From Vitrella brassicaformis (taxonomy: Eukaryota > Sar > Vitrellaceae): DNA of 64,000 nucleotides. Made by a program: the position numbers and the translations under genes. The notes beneath the pieces were generated by a model. It was not told where the DNA came from and searched no databases. It worked only from the letters and a program-made list of their open reading frames with translations. Positions 10,266-22,650 of the stretch are shown here, piece after piece (within the stretch, counting starts at the first letter, position 1; each line of letters starts with the position of its first letter). The stretch lies in NCBI GenBank assembly GCA_001179505.1, contig CDMY01000840.1:62001-126000 (forward strand). Reading direction: 5' to 3'.

Positions 10266-13200
10266 TCATGTAGTTTGTGTCCCGGCCAGCAGCGCACACA
10301 AAGGCAACAAGAGAACAAACAGTCCACCCTCACACTGACTTCCTGCCCTGCCACCCTTGCCAGCTACATGCCCCGTCCCCGGCCCCTCTGGCCCGCCTGC
10401 CTTCGCGGCCTCGCCGGCCGCAGCGGTGTGGGCGGGCGGCGCACCAGCGCCCCACGCCTGTTGCCACGGCCGCGGCCGGCAGCCGCCTGAGGCGGTGCCT
10501 GTGGAGGAGGTGTTGGCTCGGGAGATGGAAGGGGAGGGGGCTCGAACACCTCCACCTTTAGGAACACACGATGGAAGGCGTGATTTGGTTGCTGATGGTG
10601 ATGGCGACGGTGTGTGGTGGTTTACCTGTTCGTTGAATGTCACTGCCTTTGGTGGTGTGATGTCCATGGCGTTGGGGATGGGGCTGAGGCCGAGCAACTG
10701 CCGGACGGTCTTCTGGGAACGCTTAGGGCGCTTCCCGAAGGCTGCGAGGACACACGCAGGCAGCGATGCATATTGGGATGAATATGGAAGGGGTCTGTGT
10801 GGGTCGGTGTGGTGTGAAAGGGTTGCTTACGGATCCCTCGCTTCATGCACGACCGAAGTCGACGGTCCCGGTAGACGTTGTACACGGGAGATCTCCGCAG
10901 CCGGGACACCCTGTTGCCCTCCTCGGCCCACTCCCCTTTGTCCGCCTCTGCTCCCTCCCCGTCTCCCTCCCCAGCCCCCTCCTGGGCCAGCTCGTGCTGT
11001 ACCTGCTCAAGCGCATGAATCTCCTGAGGTGGCGTGGTGTCGATGGGAGCCGCCATATCGTTATCTGCGACACCAGCCACACACACAAGTGATCTGTGAT
11101 TGGAGTTTGGATAAGTTCTCTTCTCAGACTGCTCTTTGTCTTTCTCGCCTTGGTGGTCATCGTCCTCTGCGTCGTCCCTCACGTCCCGCTTGCGTGGCGG
11201 CGGACTGAACCCCAACTTGCGACTGCCGAACGCCTGGGGAATCCCCTCATCACCCTCCTGGCCACCCTCGCCCGTCTCAACCTGTCCGGCGTCTCCATCC
11301 CGTCCCACATCCTTATCGATGTCCATCATCGTCCTGAAGGGGACAGGGCCGTCCTCCAATTTAGGGTGATGGTGCTGGTGGCCGTCGTGGTGGTTGTCCA
11401 GGTGCTCAGCCCGCTTGCGTGCCACCCGTCGGTGTGGGAATGGGGTGTCCTGCCGCCGCTTGGCGGGGCGGGGGAGGCTGGGGGCGAAGGGGATGCGGGA
11501 GGGAGGGGGCATCTGATGAGAGCATAAGATGGGGGTTCTTCTCTCGGGTGGTCGGGTATGTTGTGTGTGTGTGTGTGTGTGTTACGTTGTCATTGTCTTG
11601 TGTGGACTGGAGCCGCGCGATGAGAGCCCTCTGGTCCTCCAGCTGACGATGCAATAGAACATCCTTTGTGTGCACCAATGTGTCAGTCAGTTCACTCACC
11701 TCTTTCTCCTGTGCCGCTAGTGTCTCACTTGCCCTGCGCAGCTCCTGCTCCAGCCGCGCCTTGGACTCACGCAGACCCTCGAGCTCACGCAACGCAGCAG
11801 CCAAACGATCCTAGGTTAGGTAGAGAGATAAATGAGAGGCCGGCGTGCATGGGGTTTTTGTCTGTTCAACCCTCACCTGGCTGCCAGCGCGGTCCTTGGC
11901 GCGTTCTTGCAGCTGCTCCGCGGCTGCCTGCAGTGTCTGTATCTCCTCGTTGGCTTTGGCGAGAGCCGCCCTGAGCTTGGTGATCTCCGCCTCGTCACGC
12001 CGGGCCCTCACACCAACAGCGCCAAAGTCGGCGCCCTGCAGACACGCAGCACCTGGTCTACGGTGTCTACGATGTCTGGTCTTACCTTGAACCGAGATGC
12101 CCACTGGAGGGAGTGGAGTGTCTCGTGGTAGTCCTCTGGTCGAGTGCTGACATGGACGATCATGACGAGGCGCGCCGAGTGTGTGAGAAGGTCCTGCAGC
12201 AGCAGGGTGAGCTTGCTGTTGCGGAAGGGCACGTGGGGCTGCTTCGACGCGACGGCCTCGATCACATCACCTACAAAAGAGAAAGAGAAGGGAGGGATAC
12301 ACGTCTGGCTGGAGACAGACATCTTTCTGGTCTCTAAAGTACCAAGGGCGCTGATGGAGCGGTTGATGTAGGCGCCTTCTTTCAGCGCACGGCCGTCAAC
12401 TCCAGACTTATACATGCGCTCGGAGCCTGACAGATAGACGCACAAGGATGAGAGCAGAAATGGCCGTTTAAATCCATCCACCGATTTGCCCACCTGCTAG
12501 ATCTACGAGAGCGAGACGTCCCGTCTTGGGGCCTTCAGAGCCTTCCTCGACGGTCACCGTCAAACACGACAAACTGAAGGACGAGTGCAGGCAGACAAGG
12601 GTGGGGGATGGATGATGTGTGTGTGGGATGGGATGGGTGCGCGTCGTTTCCCGACCAGTGTGATCGGCTAGAGTTGGCATTGCAGAGCGTCGCCTCGACC
12701 GCTCGGCGGCTCGAGCCCTTCTGCATGAGCTGCAACGCCTGTAGCAAGGCCGGCCGCACGGACAAGAACACATGAGTGCGTCGGTACTGTACTGTCATGG
12801 CGTCTCTCTCTCCACGCCACACCTCCTTCGCATCCTGGACCTCCACCTCAGTCCACTCCTGCACGGCAGTCGATGCGACAATGGTGCCAGTATGGGGGCC
12901 CTGCGGCCCTCCACTCACCGGTATGGTCGTATTCTGCGTGCGGTTTCGCAGGCCACTGGAACTGGAGGCACCACCATCTGCAGTGCCGTGTGGTCCTCTC
13001 GCCTCGGTAGTCGGGATGTCGTCCAGGAGGTTGCGAATCTGCTCGCAGTAGACCTCTAGAACGCTCACGCTAGCCTGAGCATGAAGGGAAGGACACAACA
13101 AGAATGAGAGTGTTGAGTGAGTGGAGTGAGTGGTGTGACGGCCTCCAAATGCACCTACGCGTATCTTGATGTCGGGTGAGCGGCGTCTGGCGGCATCAAT

Positions 13201-13951
13201 CTCCTGCAGCCAAGACACGGGCGAAACGACAATCTGTGCTGAGCGATGATGATTGCGGGATGGCGTGACCTGGAAGATGAAGTCGAGGGCGCGAGGGGTC
13301 AGGCCAGGCTCTTCGCTGGTGCCCTGCAGCACCGAACCACACAGACAGACAGACACGTACACATAAGCAGATGGCCAGCTCCACCCACTGGAATGAGAGC
13401 GCACATACCGTCATCGTGTGCGTCTTCCCCGCCCCGGTCATCCCATAGGCGAACACACACAGCGATCTGCCCCTCAACACAGCTCCACAGGCCGTCCGGA
13501 CGCTGCCGAAGACATCTTCCTGGCTACCCGATGCTGATGGATCAAACACCCTATCAAACGAGTAGGTGCGGCGGGAAGATGTGCCTCGCCGACCTGCACA
13601 GCAGACCATGGCAATGTCCGTCCCGCTGCATCGCATCAGTACTATATATGGCTGCAGAGTCAGCTCACCTGGGTCAAGGATGGCTATCTGGTTGCTCTGA
13701 GATGTGATCTCACATATGGATGACGCGGCCTCGTCTGCCGGGGGTCTCGTGCGGCAGAAAACCTGGACACCTGCATGCCACGGTACGTATCCGTCAGAGA
13801 AAGAGGAAAGGGTGGATGGATATGGATGCAGCATCAAGTTCAGTCGTTGTTCCAAGCGGTTGTGCTCACATGCGGCTTCCTTTTCGAGGTCCGTGAGCTG
13901 CTGCAGCAGCGACTTGTAGGCATCCCGCCACACCATCACGTCACCCGCCAT
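10266..13951 (-). CDS. Kinesin-like motor protein with N-proximal motor and coiled-coil tail
   Basis: This is an ATP-driven microtubule motor. The first exon (ATG at 13951) encodes a short helix, then the motor begins with VQVFCRTRPPADE, a start that resembles kinesin-14. The P-loop is AYGMTGAGKTHTMT (near 13430), switch I is NANSSRSH (near 12670), and switch II is LVDLAG/SERM, split by an intron near 12490-12430. The motor ends with VPFRNSKLTLLLQDLL and a WASRFK segment near 12100. Heptad-rich helices follow (near 12000-11650), then a His-, Asp- and Pro-rich low-complexity tail ending at TGA 10266-10268. The position of the motor near the N-terminus is unlike classical C-terminal kinesin-14 motors, so the subfamily is left open. 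The tail exons below 11550 are less certain than the motor. Confidence 0.85.
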
Positions 13952-14094
13952 CGCTCCCCCGTCGGATTCTCAGAATTTACATTGAGGGCGAGGACTTAGC
14001 CGAGGAATAGAGTGAGGTACATGTTGTAATGCGCGTACTCGTGTGCCTGACTGATTACTTGGACGTGATTTCGCCGCCAACATGGCCAACTGAT

Positions 14095-14128
14095 GATGAT
14101 GATGATAATGATGATGATGATGATGATT
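14095..14128. repeat. (TGA)n/(ATG)n trinucleotide repeat
   Basis: A run of about eleven TGATGA units, with one ATAATG interruption, lies between the kinesin start and the DNAAF5 3' end. The interval 13952-14443 otherwise shows CTGT and CA repeats and no gene. Confidence 0.7.
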
Positions 14129-14443
14129 GGTTAAATGGATGGCCTCTGTCTCTGTCTGTCGTAGATAGCTATCGGCCACCTCTGTCTGTCTGTATGTACA
14201 CACACACACACACACCAATATGCATCGACACTACACACGCTCTACTCTAGCCAACTCGACCTGCCTGCCCCCGCCAACCGCAGCCGATGTCAACTAGAGA
14301 CTGTGCTGTGTGGACCATCTGTTGTCTCGAAGGCATGTGCGTTGGCAGAGGGCGTGGTTTGTCAGGGGAACCGTGCCCGCCGCCACCGCCTACGCCGGTG
14401 AAACAGCAGATGCCCCACCAGTAAGTATCTGGATCTACTTTGT

Positions 14444-17400
14444 CTACTGCTCGGGGCTATCCTGCATCTGCATGGCCTCCAGCCGCAGCGTCTCGGCACT
14501 TCGAAGCAGCTCCTCACACCGCCGGGGATGTGCACTCTTCGGTGCCGCAGCACGCACCTCCTGACCCATCCACACACCACACCCACACGCAACACAACGC
14601 ACGCTTACACCCCCACCGTCTTGCCCCATCCTCCCTCCCCATCTATCTCCTTCACCTGACCTTCAGGAACGCCTCAGTGTTGTGTTTCATGGCGGCCTTG
14701 AGCACGTCGGCCACGGCGTCCTGAATCGCCGCGTTGGGGTCGTCGAGGTGGATGAAGAGGGTCTGCAGAATGTACTCGACCAATGTGGGCGACCAGTTGG
14801 CCGGCAGGGCGTTCATCAGGGCGGTGAGGGCGCTGCACGCCGCCAGACGGATGTCGTCCTGTGCGTCGTCGAGGCGCTTCAGCAGCTCCGGGTAGAGCTT
14901 CTCGTACAGCATACTGTCAACGCCCCTCTCACCCTGCAAACACAACAAACACCACACACACACACACACAGAGAAAGAGATAGAGATGGACAAGGAAAGA
15001 CCACACACGCTCCCTGGTCTGCTGCTAATATACCTACCTTGAGGTAAACTAGCAGGCTCTCCACTACTTTGCAGGCCACCATGCGATTGTCGGGCGCCCA
15101 GTCGTCGCTCATGGACGATGTCAGGGGCGGCATCAGGTCAGGCAGCACACTCGACAGCTCTGCAGAGCTGAGCAGAGGGGTGGGGGCGGGGGAGGTGGCT
15201 GTGGGTTGAACTGGGGGAAACAGCGCCTGGATGCAGAGGAGGGCGGCCTTCCGGATCTTGGCGTTGGCCTGGCCCGGCCGCCAGATGCTGTTGGGCAACA
15301 GGACGAGCCGAAGCAGCATCACCGACACCTCATCGCTCCTGTTGGTTGCCCAAGAATCACACACACATTCAGGACGTGACGTGACATTAACGTCTGCGAC
15401 CCCCCTCTCCCTCCATCGATCGCACCTGAGTGTCTCCTTGATGGCGGGTATGTCGACAGTGAGCATCCAGTAGACCAGCCCCAGCACGTCCACCCGCACC
15501 ATCGGGCACGCACAGTTGGGGTCAGACTGGCACACCAATATCGGCACCAGCCGACGCACACACGGCGCGGCGCCCTCCCCCGCATTGCGCACCAGGGTGT
15601 CGAGCATCGACCGCCGGGCGTCGTCGTCCTGCCAGACGGTCGAGGCGCTGTCGGCCAGGAAGCCCTGCCCCCCTGTCATGTCGCTGGCAGCTGGTGTCGG
15701 TGCTGCGTCATGGTCTGGGATGCCGGTGAGGCATGCCTCGAGGTGCGTGGTGTAGAGGGCGCTGATGGGCACGCCCGAGGCGGCAGCGAGGGAGGCGATC
15801 TGGTGCACACACACACACAGCATGGCGCAAGGAGACAGGGTGAGTGACGGATGTGGGGAGGTTTCCGTGTCTCTGCTCACTCACCACTTGGTCGACCTGG
15901 TCTTCATCGCAACTCGGGCAGGCCTGAACGAATGAGCCAACCACACACAAACATGGGGAGAATGCCCCTCTCTTCGGCACCTACTTCCTTGGTCCCCTAC
16001 TTACTTTGAGTCTGAGCATGACGGCGAACAGCCTGTCTCCCTCCCTCCGACAGGCCTCCCCCGCGGCCCGCACCAGCGCACCCACCACCCTCGGCAGCAC
16101 ACGCAGCACCTCGTCCACTCCTCCCTCCCGGCTCTGCTCCTCCACATATCTCGCAGCCAGCCAGAGCTCCCTCTCGCCCAGGGACGTCGGCTGGGCCTCG
16201 AGCAGGGTGCCGAGCACCACCATGACGGACTTCTTGTTCTCGACAGACACGGCCGTGAACTTGCTGTTGGTCAGCCGCTGCAAATCCACGTCCACCACCT
16301 CGGTCGCCGTCACGCGGCCCCTCACCTCCCTTTCCGGCAGCCATGCGCCCTCGCCCCTCTCTCTGTGTGTGCCGCCTTCGACGCCCAGGTGCGAGCCGAT
16401 GAGTGGCAGCAGTAGGGAGAGGGGGATGACCCTGCCCAGGAGGTGGCCGCACTCGAGCACGGTGTGTGCCACGTCTGGGTTGTCGTCCGATGTGGTCTTG
16501 TAGAGGTGGATGAGCAGTGGGGAGGCGTACGGCGTCAGATGGGAGTCGCACAGCACTATCAGCAGCTTGAGCAGACGGGAGGCCGTCAGTCGATGCGGCA
16601 CCGTCCATGTGATGATGTCCGTCAACACCTGACCACACACACATCCATCCATCCATCTATCCATCCATCCATCCACACAAGCACAGACAACGCACGCACC
16701 TGTGGCAGTAGTTTCTCCAGTAGCCCGACCACCCACGCCCTCATGTCATCCGTCGGCGGCCTATCAGCGCTCAGTGGTGGCGGGAAGGCCGACACGTTCA
16801 GGGGGAGCATACCACGCGCAGACTCCTTCTCGTTTGGCGCCGCCTTGGGGCTCGCCGGCTCCATGACCTGGTCGTTGTCGTGGTTCTCCTTCGCTGTGGC
16901 TGACGCCTCCTGCTGCGATCTCTTCTGCCGCTGCCGCTTCTGCGCAATCGCCTGCACGTACACACACAGGCAGGTCACGTCACGCTGTAGAGGCGAAGTG
17001 GGTGTATGTGAACACGTGTGCTGTGCTGCTGACCTGGAGGTGGGCGTAGGACGGCGCAGCAACGGTCTCTAGCTCGGTGTCGGCCAGACCCCCCAGCAGC
17101 AGGTAGGCCAACCGCCCCTCCAGGCGGTCCCGCTGCTCGTCTCCTATGTGCTCCAGCCAATCAGCTATGACCTCCGATAAACAACACCTGACATGACCCA
17201 CAGACAGTCACAGATGGACGGCATTACGGCAACACAGAGGTCCTCTGCGTACCTGACGGCTGGCGTGCGATCGCTTCTGACGGTGGCGAGTGTGGGCAGC
17301 ACGTCCTCCATGAAGGCGGCACACACATCTGGCTGCCGCAGGAGGGCCCCGAGCGCCTCGAGAGTCGCCTTGCGGACCTTCCAGTGCTGGTGGCTCAGAT

Positions 17401-18126
17401 TCCGCGCCAACGACTGCACCAGAGGACGGCCAACCTACGGACTCAACGCACACATACACACACGCCATGAACCGATGGAATGGATGGCTAGATAGACAGA
17501 CACATGCATTGCATTGCATTGTAAGGTCTCCCAGATCTCCCGCTGACCTTAGCGAGTTTGTCGCCTTGACATGTCTTGGCAATGGCCTCGACAATGCCGC
17601 AAGACTCCCTCTTGGCCTCGGGGTTGGCGTCCGTCAGGGCCTTGGACAGCCCATCCACCAGATCAGCGCAGTACCCCCCGCACCCTTCCCCCACCCCCCG
17701 CACCAGCCGCCCTATCAGCATCAGCACATCCAGCCGCAGCTCCTCGGCCTCCTCAGGGAACGGCAGCGGCCGAATGCGCGACAACAAAGCCGAGAGGCAT
17801 ATCGGCAGCAGGTCCGTGAGCTCCTGTCGGTCTAGCAGCCCGACAGCCTTTGCCATGATGGTCAGAGCGGTCTCTCTGCATCGCTCCACGGGGTCTGACA
17901 GCAGATGGGGAATGCGCGGGGCGAGGCAATGGATGAAGAGGTGCTTGAGGGGCTTGATGCCTGCCGTGTGTGTGGGTGTGGGTGTGGCGGCGGTAGAGGG
18001 AGGGAAGAGTGCGTCCAGCCGTGCGAGGGCTGCCTTGCGGAGGGATCTGTCGGGATCTGTGAGGCAGTTGAGGTCGCGCTGGTGCTTCTGCACGAACGAA
18101 TGGACGTCGGCTGGCAGATCTGACAT
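14444..18126 (-). CDS. DNAAF5: Dynein axonemal assembly factor 5 (HEAT-repeat protein, HEATR2)
   Basis: The protein is a HEAT-repeat scaffold that helps preassemble axonemal dynein arms in the cytoplasm. Ten exons are read from ATG 18126 to TAG 14444-14446, giving about 850-1,000 residues, close to the family size. Helical repeats run the whole length, for example LDALFPPS with LKHLFIHCLAPRIPHLLSDP near the start, HWKVRKATLEALGALL (near 17380), and DDIRLAACSALTALMNALPA followed by YILQTLFIHLDDPNAAIQDA near the end (14850-14720). A charged low-complexity insert (near 16960-16800) separates two repeat blocks. Identification rests on repeat order and C-terminal similarity recalled from the family, not on a search. 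It lies head to head with OLA1, 161 bases apart. Confidence 0.75.
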
Positions 18127-18287
18127 AATGCGAGGCGGAAGCAACTCAGCCCCCCGGCTTCACTTCGACGAGCAGTTTCCCGAAATGTCCTAGCCCCGAT
18201 CTCTTGCAAGCTTGTGAAAGGCTTCCTCTCCCTTCGGCACTCGTCCCCCTCTCTCTCTCTAAGGGGGTCGGACATCTTAAGCACAAG
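18127..18287. promoter_or_regulatory. Shared promoter interval of DNAAF5 and OLA1
   Basis: Only 161 bases separate the two divergent start codons. The interval has a CT-rich stretch (18232-18260) and TGCAAGCTTG near 18207, a possible relative of the TGCGAGCT element. No TATA-like sequence is evident. Confidence 0.4.
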
Positions 18288-19221
18288 ATGGCGCCGAAAA
18301 AGAAAGCCGAGACCGAAAAGAAGATGTAAGATCTGACAGGCACAGCGGACAGACAGACCGGCATGAATCAGTCGCACGGAGTGCATCCTATCCTGCGCCC
18401 GCCATGGTTGTCCTATGTGTGTATTGCCGACTGCTTGTCTGTCTGTGTGTGTGTGCGTGTGGTTGCAGTTTGCTTGGGAGGCCTCGTGGTTCTCTGAAGA
18501 TGGGTCTGGTGGGCCTGCCCAACGTGGGCAAGTCGACGACCTTCAACCTCCTGTCCAAGCAGGCCGTGCCCGCAGAGAACTTCCCATTCTGCACCATTGA
18601 CCCGCACGAAGCACGCATGAACGGTATGGAAGCCGATGGTCGGTTCAAGGAGCCAACCAGTCAGTGCCTTCCTTCATCCCTCGAGATCTCCCCTGCCCTG
18701 TGCGTGTGTGTTGTGATCCATCAGTGCCTGATGAGCGGTTCAAGTGGCTGTGCGAGCACTTCAAGCCCAAGTCGGAGGTGTCTGCGACACTGACCATCTA
18801 CGACATCGCGGGCCTGGTGCCCAATGCCCACCAGGGGGAGGGGCTGGGCAACGCCTTCCTCAGCCACATACAGGCCGTTGACGGGATATACCACGTCGTG
18901 AGGGCCTTCGAGAGCGACGACATCATCCACACACAGGTAGAGTGATTGTCATAAGCAACCGACACACACAGGCATACAGACCAACAGACACGTGTGTGGG
19001 GGATAAATAGGGTGAGGTGAATCCCGTGAACGACTTGGTGACGATAGCTGACGAGCTGCGTATGAAGGACATCCAGCGGCTGGAGGACATCACGGTCGAG
19101 CCCGAGAAGTTCACAAGGCGGGGGGCCGACAAGCAGAAGAAGGCCGAGCTCGACATACTCCTCAAGATACTCGCCTGGGTCAAGGAGGACGGCAAATGGA
19201 TCTCTGCTGGTGAGATGCACA

Positions 19222-19254
<33 letters not shown>

Positions 19255-20223
19255 GGAGCGACAACACGCACACAGAGAGAGATTTGTGTGCACCTTAGGT
19301 GACTGGAAGGCAGCTGAGGTTGAGGTGCTCAACAGCTACCAGTTGCTGACGGCCAAGCCAGTGGTGTACCTGGTCAACATGTCCGAGAAGGACTTCATCC
19401 GGCAGAAGAACAAGCACCTGCCCAAGATCGCCGCCTGGGTCAAGGACAACCTCGACGGGCCCATCATCCCATACAGCGCAGAGTTCGAGCAGAAACTCTC
19501 CGAGCTCCCGACTGATGAGGAGAGGCAAAACTACATCAAGGTGGGGTGGGTGGGCCACTGGGTGGGTGGCCTGGCCACACGGATGGACGGATGGATGGAT
19601 GTGGGTGCTGTCATATCAGGATGTGGGGGCCAAGTGTTCCCAGATCGACAAGGTCATCAACACGGGCTACAGCGCTTTGCACCTGCTCCACTACTTCACC
19701 TGTGGCGAGGACGAGGTCAAGTGCTGGACCATCAGAGAAGGCACCAAGGCGCCACAAGCCGCCGGTAAACGAAGCAATCAATCGATGGGATCAGGGCAGA
19801 CAGACACACGGGCAAATGGTGTGTGTGTGTGCGCGTGTGTCAGGTATCATCCACACCGACTTTGAACGGGGCTTCATCTGCGCCGAGGTCTACAAATTTG
19901 ACGACCTCAAGGAGGAAGGTCAGGTCCAACCAATGGGCGGTGGCGGGTCAGACCATCCATAACCAACTCGTGTATTGTATGGCTGTGTGGATTGGATTGT
20001 CAGGGAGCGAGAATGCGGTCAAGGCGGCCGGCAAGTACCACCAGAAGGGGTCAGTACAGTCAGTACACAGAAGGGTGTGGTGCAGTGCATGTTGAGTGCC
20101 CTTCTGTGTGCGTGTCCTGGCTGTGCCGTGCTGTGTTGGTGTGTGTGCAGCAAGGACTACGAAATCACAGATGGCGACTGCGTCTTCTTCAAGTTCAACG
20201 TCACATCCTCAGGGAAGAAGTGA
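18288..20223 (+). CDS. OLA1: Obg-like ATPase 1 (YchF family)
   Basis: This conserved P-loop protein of the Obg/YchF family binds ATP and associates with ribosomes. The first exon encodes [12 protein letters not shown] and splices at a split Ile codon to [18 protein letters not shown]. The P-loop is GLPNVGKST (near 18515). Later exons give [20 protein letters not shown] (G3 region and switch II, near 18800), the G4-like [10 protein letters not shown] (near 19370) that marks the family's altered base specificity, and a C-terminal TGS-like part with [17 protein letters not shown] and [15 protein letters not shown]. Nine exons join in phase and end at TGA 20221-20223. The product of about 395 residues matches the family length. 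No residue appears missing. Confidence 0.95.
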
Positions 20224-20973
20224 CCGATCCATCTTTCGCCTCAATTGCCTCCGCTCTGCCTCTTGCTGGGGTGCACTGCGTGACGGTTGCCTGCCTGCCT
20301 GCCTGCCTGCCTAATTCAGATGCGAGACCGACCCTGTGCGAGACCTGTCTGTCTGTCTGTTAAGTTTTGAACGAGTGAATGGGTGCGTGTGCGTCCAAGA
20401 TGGCATGCATGGCTCATACGATCTAGCCAACCACCCAGAGAGAGAATCACCTCTACCTCTTAAGTTTGCGACCTTCAGTCGGTGTCAGTGTACGGAGCCT
20501 CCGCACTGAGCCATCACAGTGCTGAGGCCACGTACACGGAGCCCGAGCCAAGGACGCAGCCGCAGACAGAATCCCACCAAACGAGACACATCAAGTGCAC
20601 ACGGGTCACGGGCGGACAGCATGTGCAATGGCTGCCTGGCTAACATGACATGGGTGCCGGCCGCTCTCTTATCTTCTGTCTGCCTGCCTGCCTGCCTGCC
20701 TGCCTGTGTCTTTTGGTGTCCTTCGCCCACCGCTCACACACGGAGTCTGTGTGAGGGAAGACTCCGTGCATCAGCGGTGACCGACCAGACACACGCAAGT
20801 GACACTTTCCTTCCTCACTCACTGCACAGCACAACCCCGCACCAGCCAGCCCCCCAGAGCAACCGATAGGGAAAAAGAGCCCCAGCCCTCTCTTCCCCCT
20901 GACGCACCGCACCATCCGTCCCGTCCCTTACACATGAGAGTTGGTGTCATGTCACACTCACTGAGTCCGTGTG
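20224..20973. other. Intergenic region between convergent genes
   Basis: The interval holds the 3' flanks of OLA1 and the EF-hand gene. It has (CCTG)n tracts at about 20290-20312 and 20681-20706 and CTGT repeats near 20345. No spliced coding pattern is seen. Confidence 0.5.
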
Positions 20974-22465
20974 TCACCAGTAGGTGTATCTGTATCTCTG
21001 CTTCATCTCCTTCTCCGTGTCGATGGTCCGCTGCAGCAGCCGCAGCGTCTTGGTCGGCAGCTGCCGGAACTCACCCTCACTTATCAGCCCGTCGCCGTCA
21101 CCATCCAGGGAGCCGAAGGTGGCTGCCGTGGGGGCCTCCTCGCCGGCCAGTCCCCAGATGCCCAGGCGCTTCCCCAGCCGCACCACATCCATAAACCTGC
21201 ACGTGCCACACGTGCCACAAGACATACGCGACGTGGCGAGAGGCTATCTGGGGATGGTTGTGCTACTTACTCGTCGAGGCTGATCTGGCCGTCGTTGTCG
21301 ACGTCGATTTTGTGGAAGGAGCGGCGAATGATGGACTCGACCTTATGCACCGACAACTGGCAGACGGACAGACGCACCGGGGGAGGAACCGGGGAGGAAT
21401 GTTATGACCTGTCTTCCCCCCTTGCTGTGGTGGGGTATGTATGAGTCTGTGTGTGTGCGGTACCTACCTGCAGTGGTCCCCGCTCGGCCTCCAGCCGCCC
21501 CAGCCTCTGTGCCAGGAGGTGGTCGATGGCCATGAGGAAACGCGGGAATGTGCGCTGCAACTCGGGCAACTCAACGGGCTGAACACACACAGCACACCAC
21601 AGCACAGCACGAGTTGATGTGACTGACATTCCTCTCCTTCCGTCCCGTCCTGTGTGTCATGCATGCATTCAGGCCTTACTCGTGTGGGGTCGTCGAGTCC
21701 CACTTGCGCGAGGGCGTCGAGCACCTCACGACCGCTCATACCAAACTGCGAAAATACGACGTTCTCGTGGACTAAATACCTGCAGGAAGGCGCAGAATAA
21801 GAGACGCAGAATAAACAGATAGAAGCGGCCCCTTGCCCCCCCAGGTCAGCTCACATCATCCAATCGTATGTGTTTTTGGGTTTGTCGACCTCCGGCGAGG
21901 CGCCGCTCAGCAGCAGACTGCACTTATCCCCCGCACCATCACCAGCAGAGGCAGAAACCGCACCAGACGATGCGCTCGCCGATGCGGACGAGGAGCTGCT
22001 CTGGTCCGGCTGCTGCTGCTGCAGCTGGAGGGCTTCGGCGATCTTCTGCCTCGCGTCCTCCACCACCTCGATTTGCGAAATGAGCGCCTCCAAACGCATG
22101 ATGCTGCTCGGCGGACTATCCGAGGGACCTGCATGACATGCCCCAGACACACAAGAGAGCGAAGTCATGAGACACAGACTTGCCAGTGCGCATGCGCGAG
22201 TGCATATACCGTCGGTCATGTGGCTGCTGGTGGTAGTGGAGCGACGCCTCTTATCCCCCCTGAAGATGCAGCTCGGCGCCTTGGAGAACTCCGGGCTCAT
22301 CGAGTGGTCGTCCGGGATGCGGGGCATGCCGAGGCCGCAGCACTGGTATCGCAAACGCTCACGCACCCACCGCTCGGGACGTTCCGAGTCGGGGGACTCA
22401 TCCCCAAGGACAGCATCGGCAGGATCCGCACCATCGGGAAGTGGTGAGGATGTCGAGGCGCCCAT
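20974..22465 (-). CDS. EF-hand protein with N-myristoylation signal
   Basis: ATG at 22465 begins MGASTSSPL, a good N-myristoylation site (Gly2, Ser6), so the protein probably sits on a membrane. After a Ser-rich and Gln-rich stretch (QLQQQQPDQSSSSS, near 22020) come exons with IRRSFHKIDVDNDGQISLDE, a canonical EF-hand loop split from FMDVV by an intron (near 21290), and FGSLDGDGDGLISEGEF (near 21110), a second loop. Each loop has Asp at positions 1, 3 and 5, Gly at 6 and an acidic residue at 12, so both should bind calcium. The stop is TGA 20974-20976. It is probably a membrane-attached calcium sensor; no kinase or phosphatase domain is present. It is head to head with the protease at 22651. 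Confidence 0.8.
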
Positions 22466-22529
22466 TGCTGCAACAGACGTTTGTGTGCCGAATCACGTAC
22501 TGAATCAGACGCTGGGAGAATTCAATATA

Positions 22530-22558
22530 TTGCGAGCTATTGGTTTTCAAGCTCGCAA
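22530..22558. promoter_or_regulatory. Perfect inverted repeat TTGCGAGCT-N11-AGCTCGCAA in a shared promoter
   Basis: The 9-nt arms 22530-22538 and 22550-22558 are exact reverse complements with an 11-nt spacer that contains ATTGG, a reverse CCAAT box. The element lies in the 185-base gap between the EF-hand start (22465) and the protease start (22651). Confidence 0.6.
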
Positions 22559-22650
22559 AAGAGGATGCGAAAAGAAGAGGGCTTCAGTCAGCATTATGTG
22601 TGCCTTGTTAAGATGGGCTCGACGGAGATCTGGTTGATTTGACTTCAATT

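Noticed and set aside
18404-18793. Unspliced frame beginning [14 protein letters not shown] upstream of the OLA1 P-loop
   Set aside because: It reads intron sequence. The spliced start MAPKKK with a split Ile codon gives the family N-terminus.
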